Shown here: piece after piece, positions 37,501-51,354 of the stretch
Numbering within the stretch: the first letter of the stretch is position 1
Layout: each line of letters starts with the position of its first letter
Source: Progne subis subis
Taxonomy: Eukaryota > Chordata > Aves > Passeriformes > Hirundinidae
Reading direction: 5' to 3'
DNA length: 64,000 bases
Assembly: GCA_022316685.1 (NCBI GenBank)
Contig: JAKJHU010000039.1
Coordinates: 7,063,808-7,127,807, forward strand
The notes under the pieces: generated by a model
What the model was told of the DNA's origin: nothing
Database searches by the model: none
Seen by the model: the letters and a program-made list of their open reading frames with translations, nothing else
Position numbers and translations under genes: made by a program

Positions 37501-40500
37501 TATGCTGTTAAAGATGTTTACTGAATTGTAAGCACCTAGGACATTTGGGAAATTTGTTAACACTGTGATAGTTATAGTACTTCTGCCTTACTTTGTTTCT
37601 TATTTAATCCCCTCACAGAAACACACTATTTCCTTTCATTTTATGACAATGAATCTCTTTTTAGTGCAAGCTGAGAAACTCAAAGTACACTGTAACAGTA
37701 CAGTAATCAAAATAACTTCCCCTCTTATTCACGATAGATTTAAGTCTGTTAAAAATGTATCTAACTTACTTATTTACTTTTGCTGGGGGCTGAGATCCAA
37801 TTATACTCCTATAGACTAAAGGTGATGGTTATGATTTTCTACTTCACTCTAATACAGGCTTTCTCATTAAATCTCACAGCTTGGTAATCACAGCCATCAC
37901 ATTTGTGTTTCAGTGCTGCATTTACACTCACATTCTTCTTCCCTGGATTTACATCCTTCCCTCACCCCCTCCCCCAGATCTTTATTTACTCCCTGGCAGA
38001 AACTGCAAAATTAAAGATGTATAATGTGCAGATACAATCTTAGCTTCCTTTTCTCTGCCAGACTAGCACGCTAAAATGCACTTCTTTTGGGAAGTACTGA
38101 TATTAACTCAGTTCCTATAGCCCATGAAGTACCATTTCCCTTTGAAGTACTATAAAAAAACTTGTCTTTAGATGATAATGGAAAGGATGGAGTAAAGCAG
38201 GAACAACAAGAATCACTTTACATACTAATAACAACAATTTAGTTATCAAAACAGTAAAGAACAAGCATGCTTTTATACTATTCTTAAAAAATTTAGCTTC
38301 CTAGGGTTCTAATAGTCTTTTCCTATGGTTCAGGAATGCACAGAAGCACTCAGCCCAGTGCCTGTATCCTTATTTCAAAGAGAATCATTCAAACCGACAT
38401 CCACCCTGTCAAGAATCTTGACTTTGAGCTGCTAATGCAGAATAAAAATCAATATAAATTTTGATCATTTGATGAATATTTACTTCTTCTCTTTCGAGCC
38501 TGGGGATTTAGAATTGAAAATTGCTGAATCAAGTCATTTTATTTTTTTGTGTTTGTGCCAACACCAATTTACTACCCTCCTGAAAGTTCCTGAACAAGAT
38601 GTCTCATGTGGCATACATGTTGGTTTTTCCTGTCAATCATAAATATGTGCCAGTAGGGAACCATAAACATTTTCCTTTCATACTCTTAGTTCTCCAAAAA
38701 GGAAAATTTTGATTACTTCCCTGGAAAAAGGTAAACTCGTCTTACTTAGACATACTTTAAAATGTCGGTCTATTTTTCTAGGACAGCTGCTGTGCCTATA
38801 TTGGTACTATCTATTAAATATTTTCTTTTCTGTAGGAGTTGCTTCATACAAAGGAACAGTTTGCAATCACTGCAAATAAAGCTTAGTAGCACAAAATAGA
38901 TAAAGATCTATATTGACATTATCACTTCCCCTATATATTTTCTAAAAAAACTGCATGAAAATTCTGACCAGTATATTGCACACCAAATGTTTGGGAAAAT
39001 GAAGGTATCAGGAGATAAATAGATCCCCAAAGCAGGCAATTAAGATATGACTCGAGTCTGCATTTCATCTTTAAAAGAAATGGGCCTTCAATCTCAAAAA
39101 AATTAGCTTATAAAAAAAAGTATATGTAAAGCTCCTATGTTTCCATAGTGACTGGGGTGGCAGTAAGAGAGCAAGGAAAAAGAAAAACGATGCTTCTAAA
39201 TTTGTAAAAGATCTAGATTAGTTTAACAAGAACTGTAAATGCAAGCAATTTTCATCTCACAAATTTTTTTTATATATGACTCAGTGGCAGACAGGCTTTA
39301 TCTTGAGCAATTTTGTTGGCCTCTTATAAATGAAATAAAAGTAGCAGCAGCTGTCTTTCAGAAGGCTGATATATGTTTGTATAGTCATATGATATTATGT
39401 AGACAGATGTTTTAAATAAAATAAAATATTTAGATTGCTAGATACCTTGCTTGATACAAAGGCAATTATAGGATGTCTTTGTGAAATTAAATTTCTCATT
39501 CTTTTGAGAAGGAAAAAAGGGAATTGTCCTGGAAACTGTACCAACAGGAAATGATTCTATATCTAAAACAGCTGGAGACTGTAACTAATATAAATTTACT
39601 TGAAAATAAAAATTCTGTATGCCTCTAGAGACATGCAGCAACACGCAGTAAAACCAGATGTGATAAAACTATTTTTTAAAAGTGTGTTTTTATAGACATA
39701 TAAAATATTAAGATAATACTCTCTACTCATGTAGAGAGACTGTTCAAGTCTAAAACAAAGTAGCAGAAAAATTGAAGTCCAAAATTGTAAGAAAAGAGCC
39801 ATCTTTTTCCAAAGATAAAAGATGCCCTTTTTTTGATGAATGCTGCCTTTTCAGAAACACGTCAGACACCTTAATTTGACAACAATTCTAATGTGATAAC
39901 ACTTTATAGCTTTACCAAGACAAAATGCAGTGGAAACCTTTCCTCTCAGAACTTAAGGCAGATTTTGATTCACATCTATGCTACATGTATCAAAGTTCCA
40001 AAAATAACTTTAAAAGTAAAGCCAATATCCAATACTCAAATTCCTTGGCTGCTTTATTTAGGTAAGCTTTCCACAGTGTATAAGAGAATGTTTCAGAGTA
40101 AAGACTACAACAGTGTCTTACGTGAACCCTTCAAAAAATATACCACACGTTCTAGCGCACAACTGTCTAACGTGACTCAACTAACATGCTCTTTCCATTT
40201 TTGTTGAAAATGCCACAGTATAACAGACTACATTCTGTGTACTTATAGCTTTAATCTTTGTCAAGGCCTCTGTTACAAGCTTGTCATTATTCCAGACATA
40301 AACCTGCACAGCTGATTTGGCTAAAGTACCCAAGTTCTTAACTTATAAAGAAAACATTCCAAGAGGATGCCAAAAGGTAAGAATAAGAGTTTCACAGGTT
40401 TGCCTTTCAGATCACTATTAATTAAAAATCCATCCAAATTTGCATTGCTACCTTCTTCCTTATCCCCTAATAAAGTGATACTGTAGCTCTGCTTGTTCAG

Positions 40501-42755
40501 TATTATTGCTTACTCTTTAAGTAATATTATTTTGTAATTTAAACAATGAGTTGAACTTTTTTTTCTCTCATACTGAGAAAAACACTCCAGCTACATAAAA
40601 CCAAAAGAAGCATGCTCAAGATATTGGAAGTGCTACATTGTAGTCCCTATACAGGAGAAGTAAATGGTGTTAAAGATTCCTTTTAGAAGGCTTCAGGTTG
40701 GATTGCTTTCATTTTTTTTCCAAAAGCCTTAATTGGCTAAGTGCCTTTGGGCCAGCTAATACCCAGAGAGACCTAATCTCAGTAATCTTGTAAATACAAT
40801 GATTTCAGCACATTTTCATCAAAGACATGACCATTGCATGAGATTCGACCTGTTTAGTGCCATAGTATTTCTCATTTAGAATTTAGTTAAAATTACAGTA
40901 CTAATACAAGATTTATTATTACAGAGTTCAGTGTTACTAAGGGTCCAACAAAAATGAGATATTTAGCTATTTTTTTAACATTTTAGACAGCTGTTTAAAT
41001 GGATACAAGCAAACGTTTTAGTTTCAAAATTAAAAGGGAACAGTTTGAAAAACAGCAAAATCACCCTTTTCAAGTTATAGACATCCGAAGATGACATATG
41101 TGTGTAACAAATGTTCATGTAACCATACAGTTACAGATTTTTTTTTTCTTCAAACATTAGGAAGTATAACTGAGATAACAATACATAGTAGAGTATAATA
41201 ATCATATCTGCTGCATCTTTTAACACCTGACCCATGAAAATGGACTTTTCTTCAGCTAAAATAAGATACATAGTGACTCAAGGAATCTGAGTTCAATTAC
41301 TACAAAAAATACGTCAAGGGAAAGCTTTAATGAAAAGATGCACATTTCCAGTAGCCATAAACAAGGCAATGATTACATTTTTACATTATACTGTTAAAGA
41401 AATTGAATATTACTACACGGGAATTATGGGAACTCAGATTACAATAGACTGTAATCTCTTCTCAGAGGCAAAAACAAGTATGAGTTCTCAACCATCCAAT
41501 GACCTTACAAAACAGTATTGGACAAAGTCTCCTTAGAAGTGAAAATATCAACTAGAATCATTACACAATGATTAATCTAGACCTAAGAGAGGTCACAAAC
41601 TGATAAATCACGGCTTATTAACATATTTTAAAATAAATATTTTAAATGCAGTTTGTTAAAAATGTTTAATTTTCTCATAAATTTCTTAAACAGATTGACT
41701 GATACTGTGAATTTTTTTTTTTTTCCTTTTGTCATAGTGTTAATCAAAATGAAGGCATTAAGCCTGAGTGTTACAAGGTTATATTAGAGATTTTATTAAT
41801 AGGCACAGGCAATCTATTATACAGAGAAGTTAGGACCTATGTAGTGGAATGGTCTAAAGCCTAAGGTTATTTTTAGCAGGAAAATATATTGGCACAGGTG
41901 AGAGATTATAGCCACACAAGTAACCTTGTGCTCCAGGTCCACTTTGCTGAGCATGGTTGAAAACTGACTTCATAGTAATCTGTTTCCACACATGCCACGT
42001 AAGAATTCTGTTTCCACAGATGCCATGTACGAATTATCCTTAGACGTACTTTTGCATTACGTATACATACAGAATTTGGATCTGACCATAAAACCCTACA
42101 CTTATTCTTCAATTGTGTGTCCAAACCAGAAAAAGTAAGCATGTTTTTTTGGGGATCTTGATTTATTTGTAACTGAACCATCAATATTTCAATGGAGTAG
42201 GCTCAGATTAGAAGTTCAAGTCTTGGAGCTATCAGAAATAATTATCCTAGAAAGTTGTATGGTAGCAGGACATTATGGTCTTATTTATGGAGCTTAGGTA
42301 GAATTTCCAATCAGCATGATTGCATCTATTTCTAGTGCTTTGTTAATCGCTTCCTGAAGCTGCTCATTAAAAGCTCCCCTGTCAACACGTAATGCTGTGG
42401 TGGCTGAAACAGAGATTGGGAATACAATCACATTTCGTGGTTTGGCTGAGAAGTACCCTGCAACATTGTGCACTTTATCACAAATGCTGTTTTCCCATTT
42501 GATAAAATGCCTCACCATGTCATGGAACAGTGGTCATTTATTTCAAAGGAACAAGCTGAATCTTCACCATTAAATGCTGGATGTGAGAAAACATCATTCT
42601 ATTTCTGTCTCCGTCAACAATGGAATTGCAGCGAGACCCAAGTACAGCAATTTAACATCTCTCTTACAACAGCCACAGAAGTGATGACAACCCTAGACAA
42701 TAATCACTTGCCAATACCATAGTACTTACCTACCGACTGTGAAAGCTCTCACAGC

Positions 42756-43030
42756 CGTAGTCAATAATTGAACCGACCAATTCCACTGTGCTGCATGTGA
42801 TTGGTGATATTATCCCTTTAAGTGTGTTATTTAAGTTTGCAATGCAGTTAATTGAAACCCTACTAGATGCAAATCAAAAGTTTCAGTCTTAATTGAGATA
42901 TTTTGAAAATTGAACCCATTGCTTCAGGCAGGTGCTACATGAGATTCCATTAATATAGGTAATTAACATTAGCCTCTGCTTTAATTAACATGCACACTTT
43001 AATTAGTAAAGCATTAACCAACATTAAAAA
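42756..43030. promoter_or_regulatory. Candidate enhancer-like conserved noncoding block
   Basis: This stretch has no repeats and carries three TAATTA homeodomain cores at 42960, 42982 and 43000, with further TTAATTG words at about 42849 and 42884. Its balanced, repeat-free composition resembles conserved noncoding elements of developmental loci. Conservation cannot be tested here. Confidence 0.3.
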
Positions 43031-46027
43031 ATCTGATCTTCATGCATCACAAAAACTGCAGAGTTATGACTATGTTATTTTTTCCAAGACTATAAATCAT
43101 ACAAACATATAAATTCTTTTTTTCTTTAAATATATCAAGATATTTTAAAAAGAAAAATAGATGTATAAAATGGACATCTGTGTTTTAAGTGAACATGGTA
43201 GAAAATATTTCTTAAGAATATCTAATATTTCTTAAGAATACCTAAAATATGAAGGATATAATACTTCAAAACTTTTGCCTGAAATTTATAAATATGTATA
43301 TTACATACATGTGTGTATCTAGTTACTTTATAAATTAAAATAATTCAGTTGTAATCAGAGTTACTGGTTACTACTTATTCTATGGCAGAATCCAAGAGAG
43401 TATTTTCCAGAGCTGGCATTTTGAAAACAAATGTCCTTTCAACAGTACTAGCTTTGTTTCCAATCATGCTCATTTTATCATGCTATGACAGCAAATGTGT
43501 GTGAATATGAACTGGAGTTTGCTGAAAGCCTAAATAACTTCTTCAAGAACTAGCCTGTTGTTTCAGACTGTGCCATAAAGCCCACTGCTGAGTGCCATCA
43601 CCTTTGGGACATCAAGTAACTGGAAAGAAGTGATAGCACTGAACTGGTTCAAGGCAAGCCTTTCTGCTCAGCAGTTCCCATTTACAGTTGTACAAGCTCT
43701 GTAATCAAGGAAGCTTCACAAGGAAGGGAACAAGTGCAGCTACACTCATGCTTTCAGATCAAACACAGGAATTTTTCTTTGATACAGACAAGCTCTTTCT
43801 GAGTCTGGATTAAAATAAAAAATTGTTTAAAACCATAGTATGTGTCTAGACATATATAACATAAGGAATTCCATCCAAGTCCATGAAATTAAATGTTGCA
43901 GAGCTCCAGCTTAAAAAACTTTCTTTAAATAAAATTTAAGATCAGTATCTCTCAAAATACATTTCCAAACAAAGCAAAGATATTTTCAACTTCCTTACCA
44001 TTTTCTTCTGCTATGTATTTATCCTGACAACTTTGTTTTAAATGTGGTAAGTTCCATTTTTGCAAACTCATTATTTTCACAAAGAGGATTTCTGATCCAG
44101 TCCACTCACTTTATTTCCTGTGTTTTCTTTCTCAATATGTACAGGTGGGACATGTATTAATTACTGTTATATAATTCTCAGAATGCCGGATGTGTTGATT
44201 CAAATAATAGTCAGTTTAAACCTAGATCTTTTTCTGCAATTTCTGCATATTCTGAACATCCACTGCATTCGGCTGTGAAAGGAATGGCTGATGTTAAAGA
44301 ACTATATACTCTATTCATATTGCATCCAACTATCTGAAGATCTCAAAGACAGCATGTACATGCGCAGAGAAAAGATTACATCCTTTCTGAAGTTCCTTAA
44401 AGTTACACATAAATGTCACATCAGGGTTCTGTTTCTTTTTGTTAAATGGGTGGGAAAGAACTTTATTGAAAGAAACCTAAAGATTAAAAAAAAATAAAAC
44501 TGGAAAGATTCTCTTAATCACTTTTTTCCATGGGAGTAAATCCTACATTGTGTTTCATATCTGTAGCACACATGCACACAATCTGAAATGTTAGGCTTTC
44601 CATATACTGAATGTAAAATGCTTCCAGCTAAAAAAAGCTGGATTTTAAAAAAAATTTACTAGATTTTGTGGGAGTCTGCAGGATATATTGTGGAATTTTG
44701 ACAGTTCTCCCTGAAAGTAAAAGAGTATTACAGCTAAAAGAATACTTTGCTGATTCCTTTTCATGGCATCCTGTTAAATTTGCCATATTTTGTGACCTGC
44801 AAAACCACAGTTAAAACAAAACCAACACAAAGAGCCAAAAATCTGTCCAGACTTATCTGAGTAACTCATAGTGATCAGAAAACTATTGCAAAGCAATGTA
44901 GTGACATAAAAACAGTGATTGTCACAATAAGAATCTCTTCTAGGTCTATGCACACTCAGTTATATGTAATGCTGAATGAATCCATACATATTTTTTTATT
45001 TACTTGATTGAATTTGCCTACATATTTTTTTCCATGCTAGGTAACAGAGAAACAAGAATAAAATATGTGAAACCTGTCCGTAAATCAAGATGGACTTATC
45101 TTGAGGTAGAGAACCTAGAGTGTATTAACCACACAATGATCAAGGGGCTACAGAAGCTCCTGTTCCTCTGTAGAATAAATCAAGTCTGCAAAAGGCCAGG
45201 TCCTCTACAGCCCCATCACAAAAATCATTCTCAGGTTATCATTACAACCTAATGACATAGCTAGTTCTACCTATATAGGTCTTCCACTGTTTCAGAGGAA
45301 CCCTCCCTGTTGTTGGGCAATGGGGATAACAGCAGGATAACAGTGAAAAAACTTCAATCCTGATTGCAGTAATCTTCAAGTGTTGTTGGGTTTGGGTGAA
45401 AGAGTCTCCGTTTGCTTTTACAGCATGCTGCTCCTTACACGAGCATGAAGTTTGGGTGGCGGATTTTACAAACACTATACTCTTCATTCTATTACCATAC
45501 ATTTAAAATAGGCGTACTTCCTCTTTAAATACTAAAACAGAAGTTCGGAATAACTGACCCAGAATTCTATCATATAAATATCAAATCTTCATTCATCTGT
45601 TCCACCATTTCTGAGTTTCCTTATGCAAACTTGTTCAGACCCTTTTTAAAAAATGAACTGCTTAAAACAGTCCTAACATAGTAAAAACACACACTGGTCA
45701 TACAATATTATAATAAATAATATTATAAATATGCTACTTCAAAATTTGCTAAAGCTATCATGTTTAAAATATAGAAATTAATCTCTCAGAGTAGTCAGCA
45801 TCATAGGTATGATGTCCTTCATCATCACAGAGATCACTTTAGTAAACAGATGTGTCAAAGAATTTTTCAGTAACAAGAAGTATAAATATAAAGGGAATGA
45901 AGTGCATTGTATTCATAAAATCTTTTTTCTCCTTTATTTTCCCCCGCAGTGAGGTCTTTAAAATGCTAAGCGTCAAAATCTTCTAACACCCCTAAAAATA
46001 TAGGGTAGACCTAAAAAATGAAGGATG

Positions 46028-46060
46028 GGTTGCATTCTGTCAAAGTCAATGGAAGTTTTA
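46028..46060. repeat. Ancient amniote repeat fragment (AAAGTCAATGGAAG core)
   Basis: GCATTCTGTCAAAGTCAATG followed by GAAGTTTTA is a diverged version of the AAGTCAATGGGAGTTTTGCC motif found in old amniote repeats. Confidence 0.35.
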
Positions 46061-46755
46061 TTATTATTATTTCAAGCAAGCAGAATTTGTCATTACAAAT
46101 CCTGTGACAAAAAATAATTTATATCTACATTCATAATTTCAAAGACAAGGATTCTGGACACTAATATTCTACAAATTCTTAAGATAGGGAATTCATAACA
46201 TTGCATAACTGATGGGGTTAGTTATGATATGAGGTTGTAAGCAAAGTTTGAAAGCAAATTCAGAGAAGTCAGTGAATTTCACTTCTCTAAGAATAACGTA
46301 GGCCACATTTATCATGAGGTAAACAGGACAATATCAGGTTCAGTTACTAACTTGGGCTGGAACTTGAAATATCAGCCTTGCTTCTCCAATACAGCTGCAG
46401 GAAGGAAGGGCTGGGAATACAAAATCTCTTTTGTTCCCTGTGGAAAGTAGATTTTGCCCTCCTGTGCTAGCTGCCACTCCTTCTAACACAAATTAGTCAT
46501 TTGTAGCTATAAGTTAACCATGACACAGATGGGTGCAAACAGCAGGGTCATGTCTACCACCACCCATCACCTACCTTGGGCTGGGCTGAGAACCATTCCT
46601 TGAGCTTTCTTATCTTTTTCTGACACTAGCAGAGGGTCTGATAAAAGATGCTAGACTTTGCCTCCCTTATCTATGGTCCATACTTCTCCTTACAGATTAA
46701 AGTGAAGAGCAATCTTGCACCCTATGGGGTTGACATGTTCTGAAGCACAACTTAC

Positions 46756-46766
46756 CTGGAACGCTT
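46756..46766 (-). CDS. AKAP6: Possible AKAP6 microexon (11 nt)
   Basis: On the minus strand the 11 nt AAGCGTTCCAG are preceded by a T-rich acceptor ending TTTTTGGTAATTACAG and followed by a perfect consensus donor, CAG|GTAAGT. In the frame that enters the 149-nt AKAP6 exon, an in-frame TGA lies 27 nt before the donor, so any coding exon here must be very short. Combined with the 10-nt candidate at 56579-56588 it makes 21 nt, reading SKEEAFQ directly into AEVQL of the firm exon. The call rests on splice signals and frame only. One perfect donor per window per strand is expected by chance, so this may be a pseudo-exon. Confidence 0.3.
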
Positions 46767-47849
46767 CTGTAATTACCAAAAATCAAAAGTGTATGATATA
46801 TAGCACCCAATGTCTTTTTCTTAATGAACCACTACTTAGGCTATGAAAATATATAACTAACATCTTCTATAAACTGGAACGATAACTATTATTTTTGTTT
46901 CTTGGAGGTTTATAGCTAATTTGGCAAATCTGACTTACACTTACAAAATTGACAGTGAATAAGAATTCACCATGGAAATTAACTTTTTTAATCAGTTTTT
47001 TTAATCCTACATTTAAATTTTCTATGTCTAAAATGTATAGACACTGGAACATCAAAAACAGTCACACCAATGGGTTTTTTTAAAGATCACAGAGAAGTGT
47101 GATCTAATTCCAATTCATATCCATCTGAATTGGACATAACCCTTTTTAATTACATAAACTCAACCCTGAACTCAAAAATCACACCACAAAGTAGAAGCAG
47201 TCACTTATATGTTGATTTTTTTCCCCTCCCTGTGTTTGCATAGCTTGTCCCAGGATCCTAGGAAGAGTATTTCTTTCTGTGCTGGTCTTGCTGCTAGCCA
47301 ATGCTGGCATTCACTATTCGTGCCTCTGGCAGAACTTTTGTTCCCCACTTGATTTGCTGTCCTATTGAAAGATTATCAGGAGCCTGGGAAGTTTGCTGCT
47401 GTACTGAAAGAGAATAGTTTCTGTTTTCCTTCTCACCCATCTAATGAGAACATCAGCCTTAAAAAGCCTCTTTAACAAACTGACCTAATTTTCTTCACTA
47501 CATAAGGTAAAAAAATAGAGAAGCACAATATTTATTATTAATAAATATAAATATCACATTTGTGTTTACTTTGTTTAATTGGTAATAATTTCCTGATAAT
47601 CTTTAGGCACAGTATGCTAATTTAATTCAAGGGTAAGACCTGCAATAAGTCAAAGTACCCCAGGATTTATTGGCATTTTGCAAAAATGGAAAAGGAGATC
47701 TAGAAACTTAGCAGAAACTGAGGGAAAATTAAAGATAGGCAAGTTTTGGTCATGTATTTCTTCTTGCCAATTGACATACATAATAGAAAATGGTAGAGAA
47801 TAGGTTAAATAGTCTAAAAGGATTTTAACCTTAAATTTGACAGAAGCTA

Positions 47850-48260
47850 AATGGCTGTGACATTGGGTTCTTCTACTTTATTCCAGCTAGTAATCCACCT
47901 TCAAAGTTCCTGTCAGGTAAATGACCTTGTATTTCATTAACTGATAATTAAATGGATTTATTCCACTAACGGTTTTAATTAAAATGCTAGAAATATTGAT
48001 TACCCCTCTCATCCTTATTCCCCCAGATGAAAAAAAAGGTTTTAGGAATGTTTATTTAGAGAAGACAGAGAATTAAATTAGATTGAATCTCTATGAGACC
48101 TGAAGACTGGTTCTTTCATTTCTGCTGCTCAAGCAGAAAAAGGTTTCAATTTTTTGATGTTTGATTAATTATTTTGAAATCCATTTATGCTTACCTTGGT
48201 GTTTAATTAAAAATGTCATTTTTAGCATAATTTAATTGGCTATCTGTGGAAGACTAACTT
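47850..48260. promoter_or_regulatory. Candidate enhancer-like conserved noncoding block
   Basis: Four TAATTA cores (47945, 47976, within 48164-48171, and 48203) lie in repeat-free sequence along with ATGATT-like and TTTAATTGG words. The texture is typical of deeply conserved intronic enhancers. The assignment is by composition only. Confidence 0.33.
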
Positions 48261-49001
48261 CAAACTTATATTTTAAAAATGTTGTGGGGTTTTTTTAATT
48301 TGAGGTAAAAGAAACTTTTTACTTATTTGCTTTTGCTGTAAAGGTATCATCTCATGAATGAAGAACTAAGAAGGTCTGAAGCTTAACTGGATTTACTGCA
48401 TTTGAATATGAGGATACATATGCTTGTAAGTAATGCAGCTTCATTTGGCTGTACACTTGAATCCATTACCAGCCATTTAGAAACCCTAATCTAACAAAGA
48501 TGGAGTGAGTCCCTCCAAATATCTTGGATTTATTGTTACTAATATTAACCAAACTCTCTACAGTGCGTCCATAAATACTTTTAGTATGGGCTGGAATCCT
48601 TTTGCAGATGATTTATCTTCTGTATGTATTACTGGAAAATGGGGTTCAGTTCAATTTATAATCAGCAAACAAATATTAGAAATTCTAATTTAAAACATTT
48701 TTTAAAAATCTATCTACCATGTGTGACTGTTTCACTGTTTTCTTATCCAATAATCTTACTGATGTAAGTTTTGGGTTCTACATGGACCACTTTCCACTGA
48801 AGAAAGCACTTTTTTTCTTAAGTGAGAAAGTGATTAAAATCAAACTGATTTATATCATTTCAATGTCCCATAAGGATATAGTAATAATGTGGTCTTATAA
48901 AGAGCATATTTTGTTACCACTTGCTCTAAAATATATGATCTAGAATATTCTCTATGAAAAGTGACAATACTTTCCTAATAAAACCACAAAAGAAATAGCT
49001 A

Positions 49002-49066
49002 AAGCCCTAATTCTGTAAAATACATGCTTACCTTCAAGCATACATCTGTCCCATTGAAGGGCAATA
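49002..49066. repeat. Ancient amniote interspersed-repeat fragment
   Basis: AAAGCCCTAATTCTGTAAAA, then CATGCTTACCTTCAAGCATA, then GTCCCATTGAAGGGCAATAG follow the order of the old repeat containing GGGCCTGATTCTGCAAA, ATGCTTAACTTTAAGCA and GTCCCATTGAAGTCAATGGG. The apparent splice donor inside it (on the minus strand) is explained by this repeat. Confidence 0.5.
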
Positions 49067-51330
49067 GTATTATTTTCAGTTATCACTTCAAGTCATGGAC
49101 TTGATTAAAGGTTTTGGTGACATAAGGCCTTCACATCTACTGATTTTTTCTTTTTGTGTTATTTACTTGTGAATTGAACACTCCTTAAATATGGGTACAA
49201 AATCTTAAGAAAAAATTCACTAGGTTTTTTTATTTCAAGTCTGAAAAAGAGGAAAGCTCTCCTCTACAGATATAACACTGGACTCTCAGTCTTTTCAAAA
49301 ACACATTAATGATCTATTTCATGTAGTCAACACAGTTTTTATTTCTCCCCTCTTTCCTCAAGTGTTTAACGAAGAAAAATTTCATAGCCTAATTCCAAGT
49401 CCAATGAATCAATTAAAATATCCTTATTCAAAATATTTGTCTCCATAATTCCATTTCTTTACAGTTATTTTAAAATATCATGCAAGCCTGAAACACAGTT
49501 AGGTGACAGTGGATTTTGTATGGTCATGAGTCACTTAAAAATGCGATGGCTAGAGATCTTTTCAACAATTTACTGTCTAAAAGTCATCCTTGGCTTTGAA
49601 CAAATAACAGTGAAAAGCAAGTAACAAAAGCCCCAAGCCAGCTTGTGCATTTGTGAGCTGTAGAAGATTTAAATTGAGGAGCTGAAGATGAATTGTGTAG
49701 CATGATAATGCCTGTCTGAAGTCACTGGAGTCCTACTCCCCTGATGTGCTCATTGTTACATTTTCGAAGCACTGCACATGGTTTTACTTGTGCAGTTTTC
49801 TATTACATCAGTGCAAGTTCAGTTGACAGTACACCTGGTCAGATTCCACAAATGGACTAATGCAGAAACTTCCTATAGCCCTATTTCCAAACTCATGGCA
49901 GCTACTCCAGTGATCCCTTGCTTCCACACATATGGGTTTGCCATGAGGCCGTTACTGTTTTTTTCTAGCTGTGAAATGGAATGGTAAAGTTGGATCTGCA
50001 GACTCACAGTCTGTGAGACTGTGTCTGTTCCAGTCAAGGCAGCAAGGCCTGTCAAATCTTTTGGTCAAGATTCTGCTTCCTTGACTTAGCAAGTGCCAAG
50101 ACACATTCCTGTCCTTTTTCCAAGAAGAATGAAAAAGCTTGGTCATAGCATTTTATTTCTGAATTATTCTTTTATTCCTTGCTTCACTTTCATTACTGTG
50201 AATGCAGGGAAACAGAGTATTGTTTTATTTTCATTTAAATTATGGCTATTTATTTGCTCCATTTTTGACAGGATCATTTTGCCTTATTTGGTAAAAACTT
50301 CCACTTTATTGTGCAATTTTTTTAAGTTACAGAAAAACTTTTGACCTTGCGGTTCCTACAAATTAAAATTCTGACAATGATAATCTGTTGATTGCTTTAC
50401 ATGTCTACCTTCAGTGAAGATTTCCAAGAAAAATGCAAATTAAAATACATCACTTAATACTAGTAACTCATGTCCATGGACAAAAAAGGATTGAAAACAT
50501 GAATATGTTCAAGCTTTTCAGTAAAGATCAATCACTATTCAAAACTACAGAAATTATACAAACAAATCCATGTAAAAGTGCTGCCTTTACTATTGTTAGC
50601 ATTGGGAGCAACTGAATTTGTTTGTTTTCAGAGATATGTGATATAATTCTTAAAGGTGCACATAGCATAGGTTTTATGGCTTTTTTTCCCAAAACTTTGA
50701 AAAAATAGCTAAGATGAATAACTTTATTTTTAACACTGATATATGACACATTTTAACCTGTCTACACACAAAAGTAGTGCTGTTAACAACTGCAACTTTC
50801 TTCAAGTATGCTATGAATCACTGTATTCCTTTTCCCTTTTTTCATGCACCATTGCCACTATCTTACCTTCAGCGGTTTTGCTAGATTTCAATGAAGATGG
50901 AACCAGAGGGCACACATTAGAATTTTATATCAGTTCAAGAAGGGGAGAGAAGAAAGACATATGAAGCTAGAATGACATTCATTGAAGGTTCCCTAGGGAA
51001 GATAACACATGTTTTTGTCTTTCACCTGCTAGGCATGCTAAATCAGTGCAATGATAAGCTAATTTATGAAATATATTTCATTGAAACCTGGACATCTTTA
51101 CTGTTGTTAGTCTGGATATTAGCTTTTCAGAAATAAAAAGCAACTAATTTAAAAGATGTTAAAAGGCTCGTTTTCTTAGGTACTGTTTACCATATATGTT
51201 CACTGGGACTCTGGATTGCAATGCATAAACATTTTGAAAGTAGTTAGGATTAGGTGAAAGCTAAAATTTACACTTACAGCTCCTTCAAAAAAGGAGTAGC
51301 TTCCTTTCAAAATGGAAAGAGGATTCTACC

Positions 51331-51354
51331 TTTTTTTGTTTGTTTGTTTGTTTT
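51331..51354. repeat. (GTTT)n microsatellite
   Basis: A T7 run is followed by four GTTT units. Confidence 0.85.

Noticed and set aside
40040..40065. Recursive-splice-like GCTTTATTTAG|GTAAGC
   Set aside because: It is on the plus strand, opposite to the only gene identified.
49028..49045. Donor-like TTGAAG|GTAAGC with an open frame before it on the minus strand
   Set aside because: It is part of an old interspersed repeat, and there is no acceptor with a pyrimidine tract.
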